DNA from: CAYLMG01 sp964568365
GTDB taxonomy: Bacteria; Planctomycetota; Phycisphaerae; Sedimentisphaerales; Anaerobacaceae
Reading direction: 5' to 3'
Assembly (NCBI GenBank): GCA_964568365.1
Contig: CAZMQF010000140.1
Span: 1 to 6,646 of the forward strand
DNA: 6,646 nucleotides
The notes below the pieces were generated by a model. It was not told the origin of the DNA. It made no database searches and worked only from the letters and a program-made list of their open reading frames with translations. Positions 1 to 6,122 of this stretch are shown in pieces; within the stretch, counting starts at the first letter, position 1, and each line of letters starts with the position of its first letter. The position numbers were made by a program, and so were the translations under genes.

Positions 1-101
1 TCGGCAAAAACGCACTAATAAATTTAGTCGGATTACCTGCGTATCAATCCTGCATATCAATATAGGACAGCATAAACAGCTTTGTGAATCAGCCGTAGTA
101 C
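1..101. other. Upstream flank, no assignable gene
   Basis: No gene can be supported here. One plus-strand frame is open from the window edge to a TAG at 63-65 and could be the last 20 or so codons of an upstream gene, but it is too short to recognise. Another plus frame is open to a TGA at 107-109, and its translation does not look protein-like. A weak 5-bp inverted repeat (ACTAA at 14-18, TTAGT at 24-28) is present but has no T-tract. Confidence 0.3.
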
Positions 102-129
102 CTGATTGATTACGTAAAATCATTATAAT
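102..129 (+). promoter_or_regulatory. Candidate sigma70-type promoter of the M16 operon
   Basis: A perfect TATAAT lies at 124-129. The best -35 match at normal distance is CTGATT at 102-107 with a 16-bp spacer, matching only 3 of 6 consensus bases. Transcription would start near 136, giving a leader of about 90 nt before the ATG at 227. The -10 is strong and the -35 weak. The region is AT-rich, so a chance TATAAT is possible. Confidence 0.45.
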
Positions 130-214
130 TTTATTGATTTGCCGCTTTCTCTCTGCTATTTTGAAGTCCTTTGAAGTTATGGTAAAAGAAAGATTACTTC
201 ATAATAACAAATGC

Positions 215-219
215 AGGAG
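215..219 (+). promoter_or_regulatory. Ribosome binding site fixing the start of the catalytic M16 gene
   Basis: AGGAG ends 7 nt before the ATG at 227. It decides between this start and the in-frame upstream ATG at 134, which has no Shine-Dalgarno sequence and would put 31 extra residues before the signal peptide. Confidence 0.8.
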
Positions 220-226
220 CACAATT

Positions 227-1756
227 ATGAAGAAAAATACTCACTACTTTGCTGTCTCTGTAAGCCGATTGATACTTGTTTTTTTAGTCTTAAGTGCGTT
301 TTCGATACCGGCATTTTCCCGGTATCTCGAGAGCTTCGAGCAGCGTATGACCGAATTCACACTTGATAACGGCTTGAAGTTTCTTGTTCTTGAGCGGCAC
401 GAGGCACCTGTTGTTTCCTTTCACACATACGCCGACACAGGCTCGTCTGATGAGGTCAAGGGTATCACGGGACTGGCCCATATCTTTGAGCATATGGCCT
501 TTAAGGGCACTAAAACCATAGGCTCAAAAAATTACGAAGACGAGGCCAAATCCCTTTCCAAAGTCAACCGGCTGTTCGAAGAGCTCAAAGCCGAGCAGAG
601 AAAAGGCGAAAATGCCGACCCGAACCTGCTTCAGCTATTGCAAGATGAATTTCAGCAGGCTCAGCAAGAGGCGCAGGAATTTATTGTTCATGACGAATTT
701 GAAGAAATCCTTACCAGGGAAGGCGCTTCCGGTCTTAACGCCTATACAGGCTGTGATTCGACAAGCTATATATCGAGCTTTCCCTCGAACAAGCTTGAGC
801 TCTGGATGGCTCTTGAGTCGGACAGGTTCGCCAATCCTGTGCTCCGCGAATTTTTTAAGGAAAAAGACGTCGTTATGGAAGAAAGACGTCTGAGAACTGA
901 AAGCAATCCCCAGGGACGGTTGCTTGAAGAATTTTTCGCTGCTGCTTTCAAGGCACACCCTTACGGCGAACCCGTCGTCGGTCATATGAGTGACATTCAG
1001 ACGATAACACGTACCGAAGCCGAGAAATTCTTCCAGCAATATTATTCACCAAGTAATCTGACCGTTGCCATAGTCGGTGACGTTGAACCCGGGAAGGTTA
1101 AAAAGTTAGCACAAAAATATTTCAGCACAATTGCCGGCGGAACGAAACCCGACCCTGTTGAGACAGTCGAGCCGCCTCAGCTTGGTGAGCGTCGCGTTGT
1201 TCTGCACGATGTTTCTCAGCCGATACTGCTGATTGGTTACCATAAGCCTGCATTTAACCATCCTGAAAATGCCGCTTTCGACGTACTGACAGACATCGTT
1301 TCTGCAGGCAGGACCGCCAGACTCTACAAAGCTCTTGTAAAGGAACAAAGAATCGCTGTGGCTGCCGGCGCTTTTCACGGCTCACCGGGAAATAAGTATC
1401 CGAATCTGTGTATATTCTATGCTGTCGCGGCAAAGGACCACACCAATGCCGAATGTGAGCAGGCCATTTACGAACAAATCCAAAAGCTCAAAACCGAACC
1501 TGTAACGCCGGAAGAACTTAAAAAGGCGAAAACGCGCTCGCGAGCCTCTCTGATTCGCTCGCTGGCTTCAAATTCCGGGCTCGCTGCACAGCTTACGTTT
1601 TATCAGGTTGCAACAGGTGACTGGAGAAATCTGTTCAAAGAGCTTGAAGCTATAGATAGTGTTACCGCCGAGGACATCCAAAGAATAGCCAATAAGTACT
1701 TTACCGTCGAGAACAGAACCGTCGGTATGATTGAAACCAAATCTGCTGAAAATTGA
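227..1756 (+). CDS. M16 family zinc metallopeptidase, catalytic subunit (secreted)
   Basis: A 509-aa exported peptidase. Residues 1-31 form a signal peptide: a KK start, a hydrophobic core (LILVFLVLSAF) and a likely cut after A-F-S. The M16 zinc site is HIFEH at 85-89 (H85 and H89 as zinc ligands, E88 as base). The distal zinc ligand is probably E219 in VVMEERR. The GLNAYT segment just before it is also typical. Compared with short M16 members, about 55 residues (roughly 104-160, Gln/Glu/Lys-rich, probably a helical hairpin) are inserted between the HxxEH helix and GLNAYT. The C-terminal half is the second M16 domain. It has the ARLY segment, but Val occupies both positions where the substrate-binding Arg and Tyr normally sit. 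That fits a subunit needing the partner encoded 16 bases downstream, as known for Sphingomonas Sph2681/Sph2682. Substrate unknown; action is expected in the periplasm. Start chosen from the AGGAG at 215-219 and the signal peptide. Confidence 0.92.
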   Translation: MKKNTHYFAVSVSRLILVFLVLSAFSIPAFSRYLESFEQRMTEFTLDNGLKFLVLERHEAPVVSFHTYADTGSSDEVKGITGLAHIFEHMAFKGTKTIGSKNYEDEAKSLSKVNRLFEELKAEQRKGENADPNLLQLLQDEFQQAQQEAQEFIVHDEFEEILTREGASGLNAYTGCDSTSYISSFPSNKLELWMALESDRFANPVLREFFKEKDVVMEERRLRTESNPQGRLLEEFFAAAFKAHPYGEPVVGHMSDIQTITRTEAEKFFQQYYSPSNLTVAIVGDVEPGKVKKLAQKYFSTIAGGTKPDPVETVEPPQLGERRVVLHDVSQPILLIGYHKPAFNHPENAAFDVLTDIVSAGRTARLYKALVKEQRIAVAAGAFHGSPGNKYPNLCIFYAVAAKDHTNAECEQAIYEQIQKLKTEPVTPEELKKAKTRSRASLIRSLASNSGLAAQLTFYQVATGDWRNLFKELEAIDSVTAEDIQRIANKYFTVENRTVGMIETKSAEN

Positions 1757-1761
1757 TTTTC

Positions 1762-1766
1762 AGGAG
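1762..1766 (+). promoter_or_regulatory. Ribosome binding site of the second M16 gene
   Basis: AGGAG lies 6 nt before the ATG at 1773, inside the 16-nt gap after the upstream stop codon (1754-1756). The tight spacing and separate strong site point to one transcript with independent initiation on both genes, as expected for subunits made in equal amounts. Confidence 0.8.
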
Positions 1767-1772
1767 TAAAAA

Positions 1773-3248
1773 ATGAAAGCTAAAAAATTGTTTGCGTTGA
1801 AAGTCGTTGCCGTAATGCTGCTTTGTCTGATTATCGCCGCCGGCTGTCTTGAGGAAGTTAAACTCCCTAAGCTGGAAAAAGCTCAATCGGCCCGAAACTA
1901 TAAGAAGATAAAATATCCGAGGCTCGGTGACATTGTAATACCGGACGTCAACAAGGTTACTCTCAATAACGGTATCAAGCTGTTTCTGCTTGAAGACCAC
2001 GAGCTGCCCATTATTAACGTTTCAGCTATGATACGTACAGGCTCAATTTTCGAGCCGGCTGATAAAATAGGCTTGGCCTCTATCTGCGGAGAGGTAATGA
2101 GAACAGGCGGTACCGAAACCAGAACAGGCGACCAGATCGACGAACAGCTTGAAAGCATTGCAGCTGCCGTCGAGACCTCCATCGATACTGACTCGGGTTC
2201 GGCCTATATGTCCGTATTAAAAGAGGACGTCGATGCCGGCCTGGAAATTCTCGCTGATGTTTTGAGAAATCCTGCTTTTCCGGAGGATAAAATCGAGCTT
2301 TCAAAAATCAAACACCGCTCGATGATAGCCCGCCGAAACGACCAACCCGGCTCCATAGCCCGCAGGGAATATTACAAGCTTATTTACGGCCCGGACAGCG
2401 TTTACGCCCGGCATACAGAATACGCAACTATCGATAATATCAGCCGTGATGACCTGGTTGATTTCCACAGAAAATTTTTCTATCCGAATAATATCAGGCT
2501 GGCCGTCTGTGGCGATTTTGATACTGAGCAGATAGTTAAAAAAGTTGAAAAGGCCTTCGCCGGCTGGGAGCAAAAGGTGATAATCCTTCCTGCTGTCGGC
2601 GATTTTAAGTACGAATACAAATCAACGGTAAATCTGGTTCGCAAAGACGATATTAATCAATCGAATATTTTTTTGGGCCATATTGGCGGCCTGATGAGCG
2701 ACCCCGATTATTTCGCCCTTGTTTTGATGAATCGAGTCCTGGGCCGGGGTTTTACAAGCAGACTCTTCAGGAATGTACGCTCCAGAATGGGACTTGCATA
2801 TTCGGTCATTGGCGTTTACTCGGCCAACTATAATTATCCAGGTGTTTTCTATGTCGGCAGCCAGACAAAATCGGAGGCGACTGTCAAGGCAATCGAGGCT
2901 ATGGAACAGGAGATAAAAAAGATAACAGAAGAGGAGGTTACCGACGAGGAGCTCGAGATTGCCAGAGAGAGCTTTCTTAACTCGTTTGTGTTCAATTTTG
3001 ACACTAAAGGCGAAATCATAAACCGGATTCTCGTTTATGACTACTATGATTATCCTGAGGATTTTCTAATGAAAATGAAGGAAAACATTGAGGAAGTTAC
3101 AAAACAGGATATTCTGCAGGTGGCACAAAAACACTTGAAGCCGGAAAGTGTTCAGGTCATTGTTGTCGGCCGGCCCGGCGACTTCGATGAGCCGCTATCA
3201 ACTTTGGGTAAGGTAAATGAAATTGATATCACCATCCCACAGCTCTGA
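1773..3248 (+). CDS. M16 family peptidase-like lipoprotein, non-catalytic partner subunit
   Basis: A 491-aa protein with a lipoprotein signal: KAKK, a hydrophobic core, then lipobox A-A-G-C with C25 as the lipidated residue. Leu follows the Cys, so no Asp retention signal is present and outer-membrane sorting is plausible. The two M16 domains cover about 55-270 and 285-480. Where HxxEH should be, the protein reads SICGE (103-107), so all three key residues are lost and the subunit cannot bind zinc in the usual way. The second domain keeps the R/Y pair: R336 and Y343 in the SRLF...GLAYSV segment, seven residues apart as in insulin-degrading enzyme (R824/Y831). By family knowledge these contact the substrate. 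I infer that it pairs with the product of the preceding gene and anchors the complex to a membrane. It could also bind other peptidases or act alone as a binding protein. Confidence 0.9.
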   Translation: MKAKKLFALKVVAVMLLCLIIAAGCLEEVKLPKLEKAQSARNYKKIKYPRLGDIVIPDVNKVTLNNGIKLFLLEDHELPIINVSAMIRTGSIFEPADKIGLASICGEVMRTGGTETRTGDQIDEQLESIAAAVETSIDTDSGSAYMSVLKEDVDAGLEILADVLRNPAFPEDKIELSKIKHRSMIARRNDQPGSIARREYYKLIYGPDSVYARHTEYATIDNISRDDLVDFHRKFFYPNNIRLAVCGDFDTEQIVKKVEKAFAGWEQKVIILPAVGDFKYEYKSTVNLVRKDDINQSNIFLGHIGGLMSDPDYFALVLMNRVLGRGFTSRLFRNVRSRMGLAYSVIGVYSANYNYPGVFYVGSQTKSEATVKAIEAMEQEIKKITEEEVTDEELEIARESFLNSFVFNFDTKGEIINRILVYDYYDYPEDFLMKMKENIEEVTKQDILQVAQKHLKPESVQVIVVGRPGDFDEPLSTLGKVNEIDITIPQL

Positions 3249-3261
3249 AAGCTGTGGGATG
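3233..3261 (+). terminator. Hairpin at the end of the M16 operon, overlapping the stop codon
   Basis: A perfect 12-bp stem (CATCCCACAGCT at 3233-3244, AGCTGTGGGATG at 3250-3261) with a 5-nt loop. The TGA stop (3246-3248) is partly in the loop and runs up to the second arm. The sequence after it is only moderately T-rich with no clean T-tract, so termination may be weak. An mRNA-end stabiliser is an alternative. It is the strongest inverted repeat in the space between the converging genes. Confidence 0.55.
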
Positions 3262-3288
3262 TGCAAAATTCTTGATTTGGTTGTTTAC

Positions 3289-3317
3289 TTCTTTGGTGAA
3301 AAAGACAGGCCAAAGAA
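3289..3317. repeat. 8-bp inverted repeat between convergent genes
   Basis: TTCTTTGG (3289-3296) and CCAAAGAA (3310-3317) are perfect inverted copies with a 13-nt loop. Neither strand has a T-tract after the stem. It might contribute to termination from either direction or be a dispersed genomic element. The rest of 3262-3503 holds no gene I can support, only a T8 run at 3373-3380 without a convincing stem. Confidence 0.4.
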
Positions 3318-3503
3318 ACTATAAAGGCCAGACATTTCAATAAGAATTGGTTTTGAGAATAACCACGGTTCCTTTTTTTTAATGAGCAGTAAAATGTTAA
3401 TATTCTTTGATAAATCCCTGATTCCATTTTGTCGTTGGTTAGCCATTGAATCTTATTCTTAATGTTCAAACGTACTGGTAGCAACAAATTCAGTAATCAA
3501 TTA

Positions 3504-5477
3504 TCATGGTGTGCAGCCTCCGTAAGTGTCCAAGTCCCAATTCTCACAAGAGCATCCGCTGGCGTAACGGATCTCGATATAGAGTACCTTACTCATATCT
3601 ATGTATGAAATGTCTGACCAATTGTATGAGACCTGGTCGAGCTGGCCGACACCATTGGTTGAAGAATCTATCAGGTTCCCGCAGGGCTCATAGAGATAAA
3701 GGTCGTAATTCATACCAGTCGGGCTCTGCAGTTCCACATCCACATACAAGTCGTATAAAGGATCTGAACTGGGAAAACCCGGGCCTGTTTCACACTCCCA
3801 CACATCGAGCTTGTACCACTTCTCGCCGCGACTGGTGGCAGAGGGACCAGTTCGGCAAATGTTCTCATCACCGCATACCGCTCCAATATCCTCAGCCGTT
3901 GCGCATGTTCCTCCGCCGTCATTGAGATTGACCTCGCATCCATTCGTGCTCCAGCCGTCGCAGTCGGCAAAGCCGAAGTCGCAGCTGCTGATAACGCAAG
4001 TGCCTCCAACACATGCCACCTGGGCGTTGGGCAATCTGCAAATGTTTCCACACGCCCCGCAGTTGCTCACGTCTGAATACACATTCGTCTCGCATCCGTT
4101 TGCATTAATATTGTCGCAGTCTGCATAGCCGCTCTGGCAGGTGACTCCATCCTGCAGCCAGTCATCGGCGAAAATGGCCAAGTCATAGAAGTCAGCATAG
4201 CAATTCCCGCTCAAATCCGCAACCGGGCAGAGAGTCTTTTCAAACACATACACTGCACCCGCAGCACTTGCCACATCGTCGTCCCCCATTGCACCACAGA
4301 CTAAGAAATTATTTCCTATAGAAACAGCATAGCCCAAATAGTCGCCAGCTTCACTGTCCGATGCTACCAGCTTAGACCGTTCGACCCAGCCTTTGTGGTC
4401 TCGTTTAAATATATAAGCTGAGCCGGAGTCGGCTCCATTAGCGTCATTGCTCCAGGCACCCACAACAGTATAGATTCCGGATATCGCAACGGCTCGGCCA
4501 AACCAGTCATTGGCGACACCATCGGACGCGGTAACCTTGCTGGGTTGCGTCCAGTTCGTGCAGTCTCGTTCGAATATATACGCAGCACCCGCATCAACTT
4601 CATTGCCGTCACCTTTAGTGGTTCCCACAATTGCATATTTGGCACTGATTGAAACAGAAAATCCGAATTCATCGTTTGCAGCACCATCTGACGCCAACAG
4701 CTTTTGCTGTTCGGCCCAACCCGTAGTATCCTGCTTGAATACATATGCTGAGCCGGAGTGGTTGCCGTTGTCATTATCGTATCGTGCGCAGATTACTATG
4801 TAGTCTCCATCCAAGGCAACAGAGCAGCCGAATTGGTCACCATCTTCACCGTCTGAAGCTGATAGCTTGGCTTGCTGGCTCCAGCTTGTCCCGTCGCGTT
4901 TGAATATATATGCGGCGCCTGAGCCGTTTTCGTTACCGTCACCGAAGAGTGCGCCAACGACAGCATACTTGCCACAGATGGCTACGGAATAGCCAAACCA
5001 GTCTATGGCAGCGCCATCCGCAGCCGTCAGCTTCGCCTGCTGGCTCCAGCTTGAGCCTGTCCGCTTAAATATGTATGCCGAACCGGAAGCGTCTCCCTTG
5101 GCATCTTCATAAGGCGCACCAATAATGGCATAATCAAGGTCGATTGATACGGAAAAGCCAAAGTAGTCACCAGTAGCCGCATCCGAAGCGGTCACCTTGT
5201 TCTGCAGGCTCCACGTTGAACCATTCCAGTTGAAGATATAGGCAGAACCCGAGTTGTCCCCGGCGTCATCGTCCTTGTACACCCCGACAATTACGTCGTC
5301 CCAGCCACTCGAAACTGGACAGCCGAACCAGTCGTTCTCGGCGCCGTCAAAGGCTGTGAGTTTTTCCATTTCCAGCCAAGCTTCATTGGCCCAGCAGGTA
5401 TCTTTAAAAGGAAAACAGTTTGCAATGAGGAACAGCACTATCCCAATACACATTTTTATATGATTGTTCTTAAGCAT
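3504..5477 (-). CDS. Secreted seven-bladed FG-GAP propeller protein with dockerin-like, Cys-rich and PPC-like domains
   Basis: A 657-aa protein of unknown role, probably extracellular or surface-bound. Residues 1 to about 30 are a signal peptide (hydrophobic core MCIGIVLFLIANCF, likely cut after C-W-A). Residues about 34-415 hold seven FG-GAP_2-type repeats of exactly 55 residues, each with K-L/V-x-A-x-D, D-x-F-G, a Gly/Asp/Asn-rich loop, G-(S/A)-A-Y-(I/V)-F and a Trp strand. Blade 7 has LG instead of FG, and only blade 2 keeps a strict GAP. Residues 417-447 are one EF-hand-like dockerin-type module ending in FADDWL. Residues 448 to about 537 carry two Cys-rich repeats (ADCD..NGCE; the first continues NCGACGN), a type I associate with Myxococcales secreted proteins. 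Residues about 538-657 resemble a bacterial pre-peptidase C-terminal (PPC) domain (YDLYLYEPCG, NWDL). No catalytic motif is visible, so adhesion or carbohydrate/protein binding is a guess. The ATG at 5477 was chosen over the TTG at 5483 because GGAGG sits 8 nt upstream. Confidence 0.88.
   Translation of the reverse strand: MLKNNHIKMCIGIVLFLIANCFPFKDTCWANEAWLEMEKLTAFDGAENDWFGCPVSSGWDDVIVGVYKDDDAGDNSGSAYIFNWNGSTWSLQNKVTASDAATGDYFGFSVSIDLDYAIIGAPYEDAKGDASGSAYIFKRTGSSWSQQAKLTAADGAAIDWFGYSVAICGKYAVVGALFGDGNENGSGAAYIFKRDGTSWSQQAKLSASDGEDGDQFGCSVALDGDYIVICARYDNDNGNHSGSAYVFKQDTTGWAEQQKLLASDGAANDEFGFSVSISAKYAIVGTTKGDGNEVDAGAAYIFERDCTNWTQPSKVTASDGVANDWFGRAVAISGIYTVVGAWSNDANGADSGSAYIFKRDHKGWVERSKLVASDSEAGDYLGYAVSIGNNFLVCGAMGDDDVASAAGAVYVFEKTLCPVADLSGNCYADFYDLAIFADDWLQDGVTCQSGYADCDNINANGCETNVYSDVSNCGACGNICRLPNAQVACVGGTCVISSCDFGFADCDGWSTNGCEVNLNDGGGTCATAEDIGAVCGDENICRTGPSATSRGEKWYKLDVWECETGPGFPSSDPLYDLYVDVELQSPTGMNYDLYLYEPCGNLIDSSTNGVGQLDQVSYNWSDISYIDMSKVLYIEIRYASGCSCENWDLDTYGGCTP
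4233..5378 (-). repeat. Seven tandem 165-bp coding repeats (FG-GAP blades)
   Basis: Trp residues recur at protein positions 34, 89, 144, 199, 254, 309 and 364, and the K-L/V strand starts at 39, 94, 149, 204, 259, 314 and 369. Every step is exactly 55 residues (165 bp) with no insertions or deletions. DNA identity is only moderate, but some blocks are shared at the same period, such as TGCTGGCTCCAGCTT on the plus strand at 4873-4887 and 5038-5052, exactly 165 bp apart. The last unit is short: its missing Trp strand is supplied by the N-terminus. Confidence 0.9.
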
Positions 5478-5485
5478 TTTCAAAA

Positions 5486-5490
5486 CCTCC
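5486..5490 (-). promoter_or_regulatory. Ribosome binding site of the FG-GAP gene
   Basis: Read on the minus strand this is GGAGG (within AGGGAGG), 8 nt before the ATG at 5477-5475. The in-frame TTG at 5483 would be only 2 nt away, so the ATG is the start. Confidence 0.85.
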
Positions 5491-5521
5491 CTAAAAATCA
5501 GTATCTGTTTACGATTTCCGA

Positions 5522-5579
5522 GCTATCTGGAAGAAGTGCCAAAAAAAGATGTAATCGGGCCATCTTCAACCAAGATAGC
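5522..5579 (-). promoter_or_regulatory. Structured 5' leader with attenuator-like alternative folds
   Basis: Between the predicted transcription start (about 5592) and the ribosome binding site, the minus-strand RNA can form a long interrupted stem: GCUAUCU (5579-5573) with AGAUAGC (5528-5522), then GG/CC, a UU/UU loop, GAAG/CUUC and GCC/GGC. Alternatively AAGATG (5566-5561) pairs with CATCTT (5551-5546) over a 9-nt loop, followed directly by a T run to 5541, which looks like a weak intrinsic terminator. The two folds share bases and exclude each other. No known riboswitch family is recognised. Function is inferred from sequence only. Confidence 0.4.
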
Positions 5580-5598
5580 CAATAAGATATACTGTATT

Positions 5599-5627
5599 AT
5601 TTTAACCCACCTTTGCTTAATTTGCAA
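5599..5627 (-). promoter_or_regulatory. Sigma70-type promoter of the FG-GAP gene
   Basis: On the minus strand, TTGCAA (5627-5622, 4 of 6 consensus bases) is followed after exactly 17 bp by TAAAAT (5604-5599, 5 of 6). The predicted start is near 5592, leaving a leader of about 115 nt before the ATG. It is the best-spaced promoter match I found by eye in the window. Confidence 0.6.
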
Positions 5628-5837
5628 GAAAAAACTTGTTGTATAGGCATATTTGTAAGTGTGTCGGCACCTACAACTGCATTACAACCGAGAAACTTGT
5701 TGTCCTGTAATTTTGCAGGAATTGCCATTCTATAGTGTTTCATTATCAATAATTTAAAAAATATTCAAAAAACGGAACCATTTTATATATCCGAGTGACC
5801 GGTTTCGTTGCTTTAAGTATGCTGGTTTATACTTATC

Positions 5838-5862
5838 GAAAATATCAATCTTTGATATTCTC
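5838..5862 (-). terminator. Candidate hairpin downstream of the S8/LTD transcript
   Basis: AATATCAA (5841-5848) and TTGATATT (5852-5859) are perfect inverted copies with a 3-nt loop. On the minus-strand RNA a G-U pair and two more pairs extend the stem to 11 bp. It begins 15 nt past the TAA at 5877 in the minus direction. The stem is AU-rich and no strong U-tract follows, so terminator activity is uncertain. Confidence 0.35.
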
Positions 5863-5876
5863 TCTAAATCTGAGTT

Positions 5877-6122
5877 TTACTTTGCATAGACGGCGATTTC
5901 GTCTGTGTAGATATCATCGGTGTTCGATTCTGCAACGCATTCGAGCTTCAGCGTCCATTCGAACCCTGGTATAATGCCTGGAGTAGGAGTGTTGGCATTC
6001 CAGTTATTCGGGTCTTTACCGTATAGTTCGAGATTTATTCTTGTAAGTGAATTGCCGTAGCCGTCCGGCTCTGTCGGCCAGGGGTCTGAACCGTCTAAAT
6101 CATACGGTTTCGAGCTGTTTCG
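5877..6122 (-). pseudogene. Lamin-tail-domain (LTD)-like C-terminal remnant, in frame behind the protease stop
   Basis: This starts immediately after the TAG of the protease gene and in the same frame: 81 sense codons and then TAA. The translation is protein-like: DGSDPWPTEPDGYGNSLTRI, then NNWNANTPTPG, ending DEIAVYAK. The PWPTEPDG...SL, NW and TPG pattern matches my memory of how bacterial LTD domains end. The first part of such a domain is missing, and there is no start codon with a ribosome binding site. I infer a 3' remnant left by recombination. Alternatives are a former or leaky extension of the protease gene (TAG followed by C) or an assembly join. Only the last third of a domain is visible, so family assignment is moderate. 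Confidence 0.55.

Larger units (their letters stand above)
5478..5876. other. Intergenic region between the FG-GAP gene and the S8/LTD region
   Basis: About 400 bp without a supported gene. From right to left it holds three adjacent hairpins (5771-5862), a loose inverted repeat (about 5677-5720), two copies of an 11-bp direct repeat (5632-5642 and 5693-5703), the FG-GAP promoter (5599-5627) and a structured leader (5522-5579). A 21-codon minus-strand frame (5563-5498, ATG to TGA) lies in the leader. It has no convincing ribosome binding site, so I do not call it a gene. Confidence 0.6.

Noticed and set aside
3..65. Tail of an upstream plus-strand gene (about 20 codons, then TAG)
   Set aside because: It is too short to tell from chance and has no recognisable motif. 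It is mentioned only as part of the flank.
134..226. 31-residue N-terminal extension of the catalytic M16 protein
   Set aside because: There is no ribosome binding site before 134. AGGAG precedes the ATG at 227 and the signal peptide begins there. The predicted transcription start is also near 136.
635..1039. 134-codon minus-strand frame inside the catalytic M16 gene
   Set aside because: It is antisense to conserved M16 sequence, including the distal zinc ligand region, and its translation has no recognisable features.
3349..3380. Plus-strand terminator ending in the T8 run
   Set aside because: The only nearby stem is about 4 bp (GGTT/AACC) and is separated from the T run, so it is too weak to call.
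3506..4128. Plus-strand open frames opposite the Cys-rich and PPC-like region
   Set aside because: They lie opposite a well-supported minus-strand gene, have no recognisable domains or ribosome binding sites, and look like shadows of its codon pattern.
4233..5378. CRISPR-like or satellite array
   Set aside because: The 165-bp period is in frame with protein blades, DNA identity is moderate and there are no spacers. It is a coding repeat.
5464..5646. 60-codon plus-strand frame across the FG-GAP promoter and leader
   Set aside because: It begins at a TTG without a ribosome binding site, overlaps the better-supported minus-strand promoter and start, and has no protein-family character.
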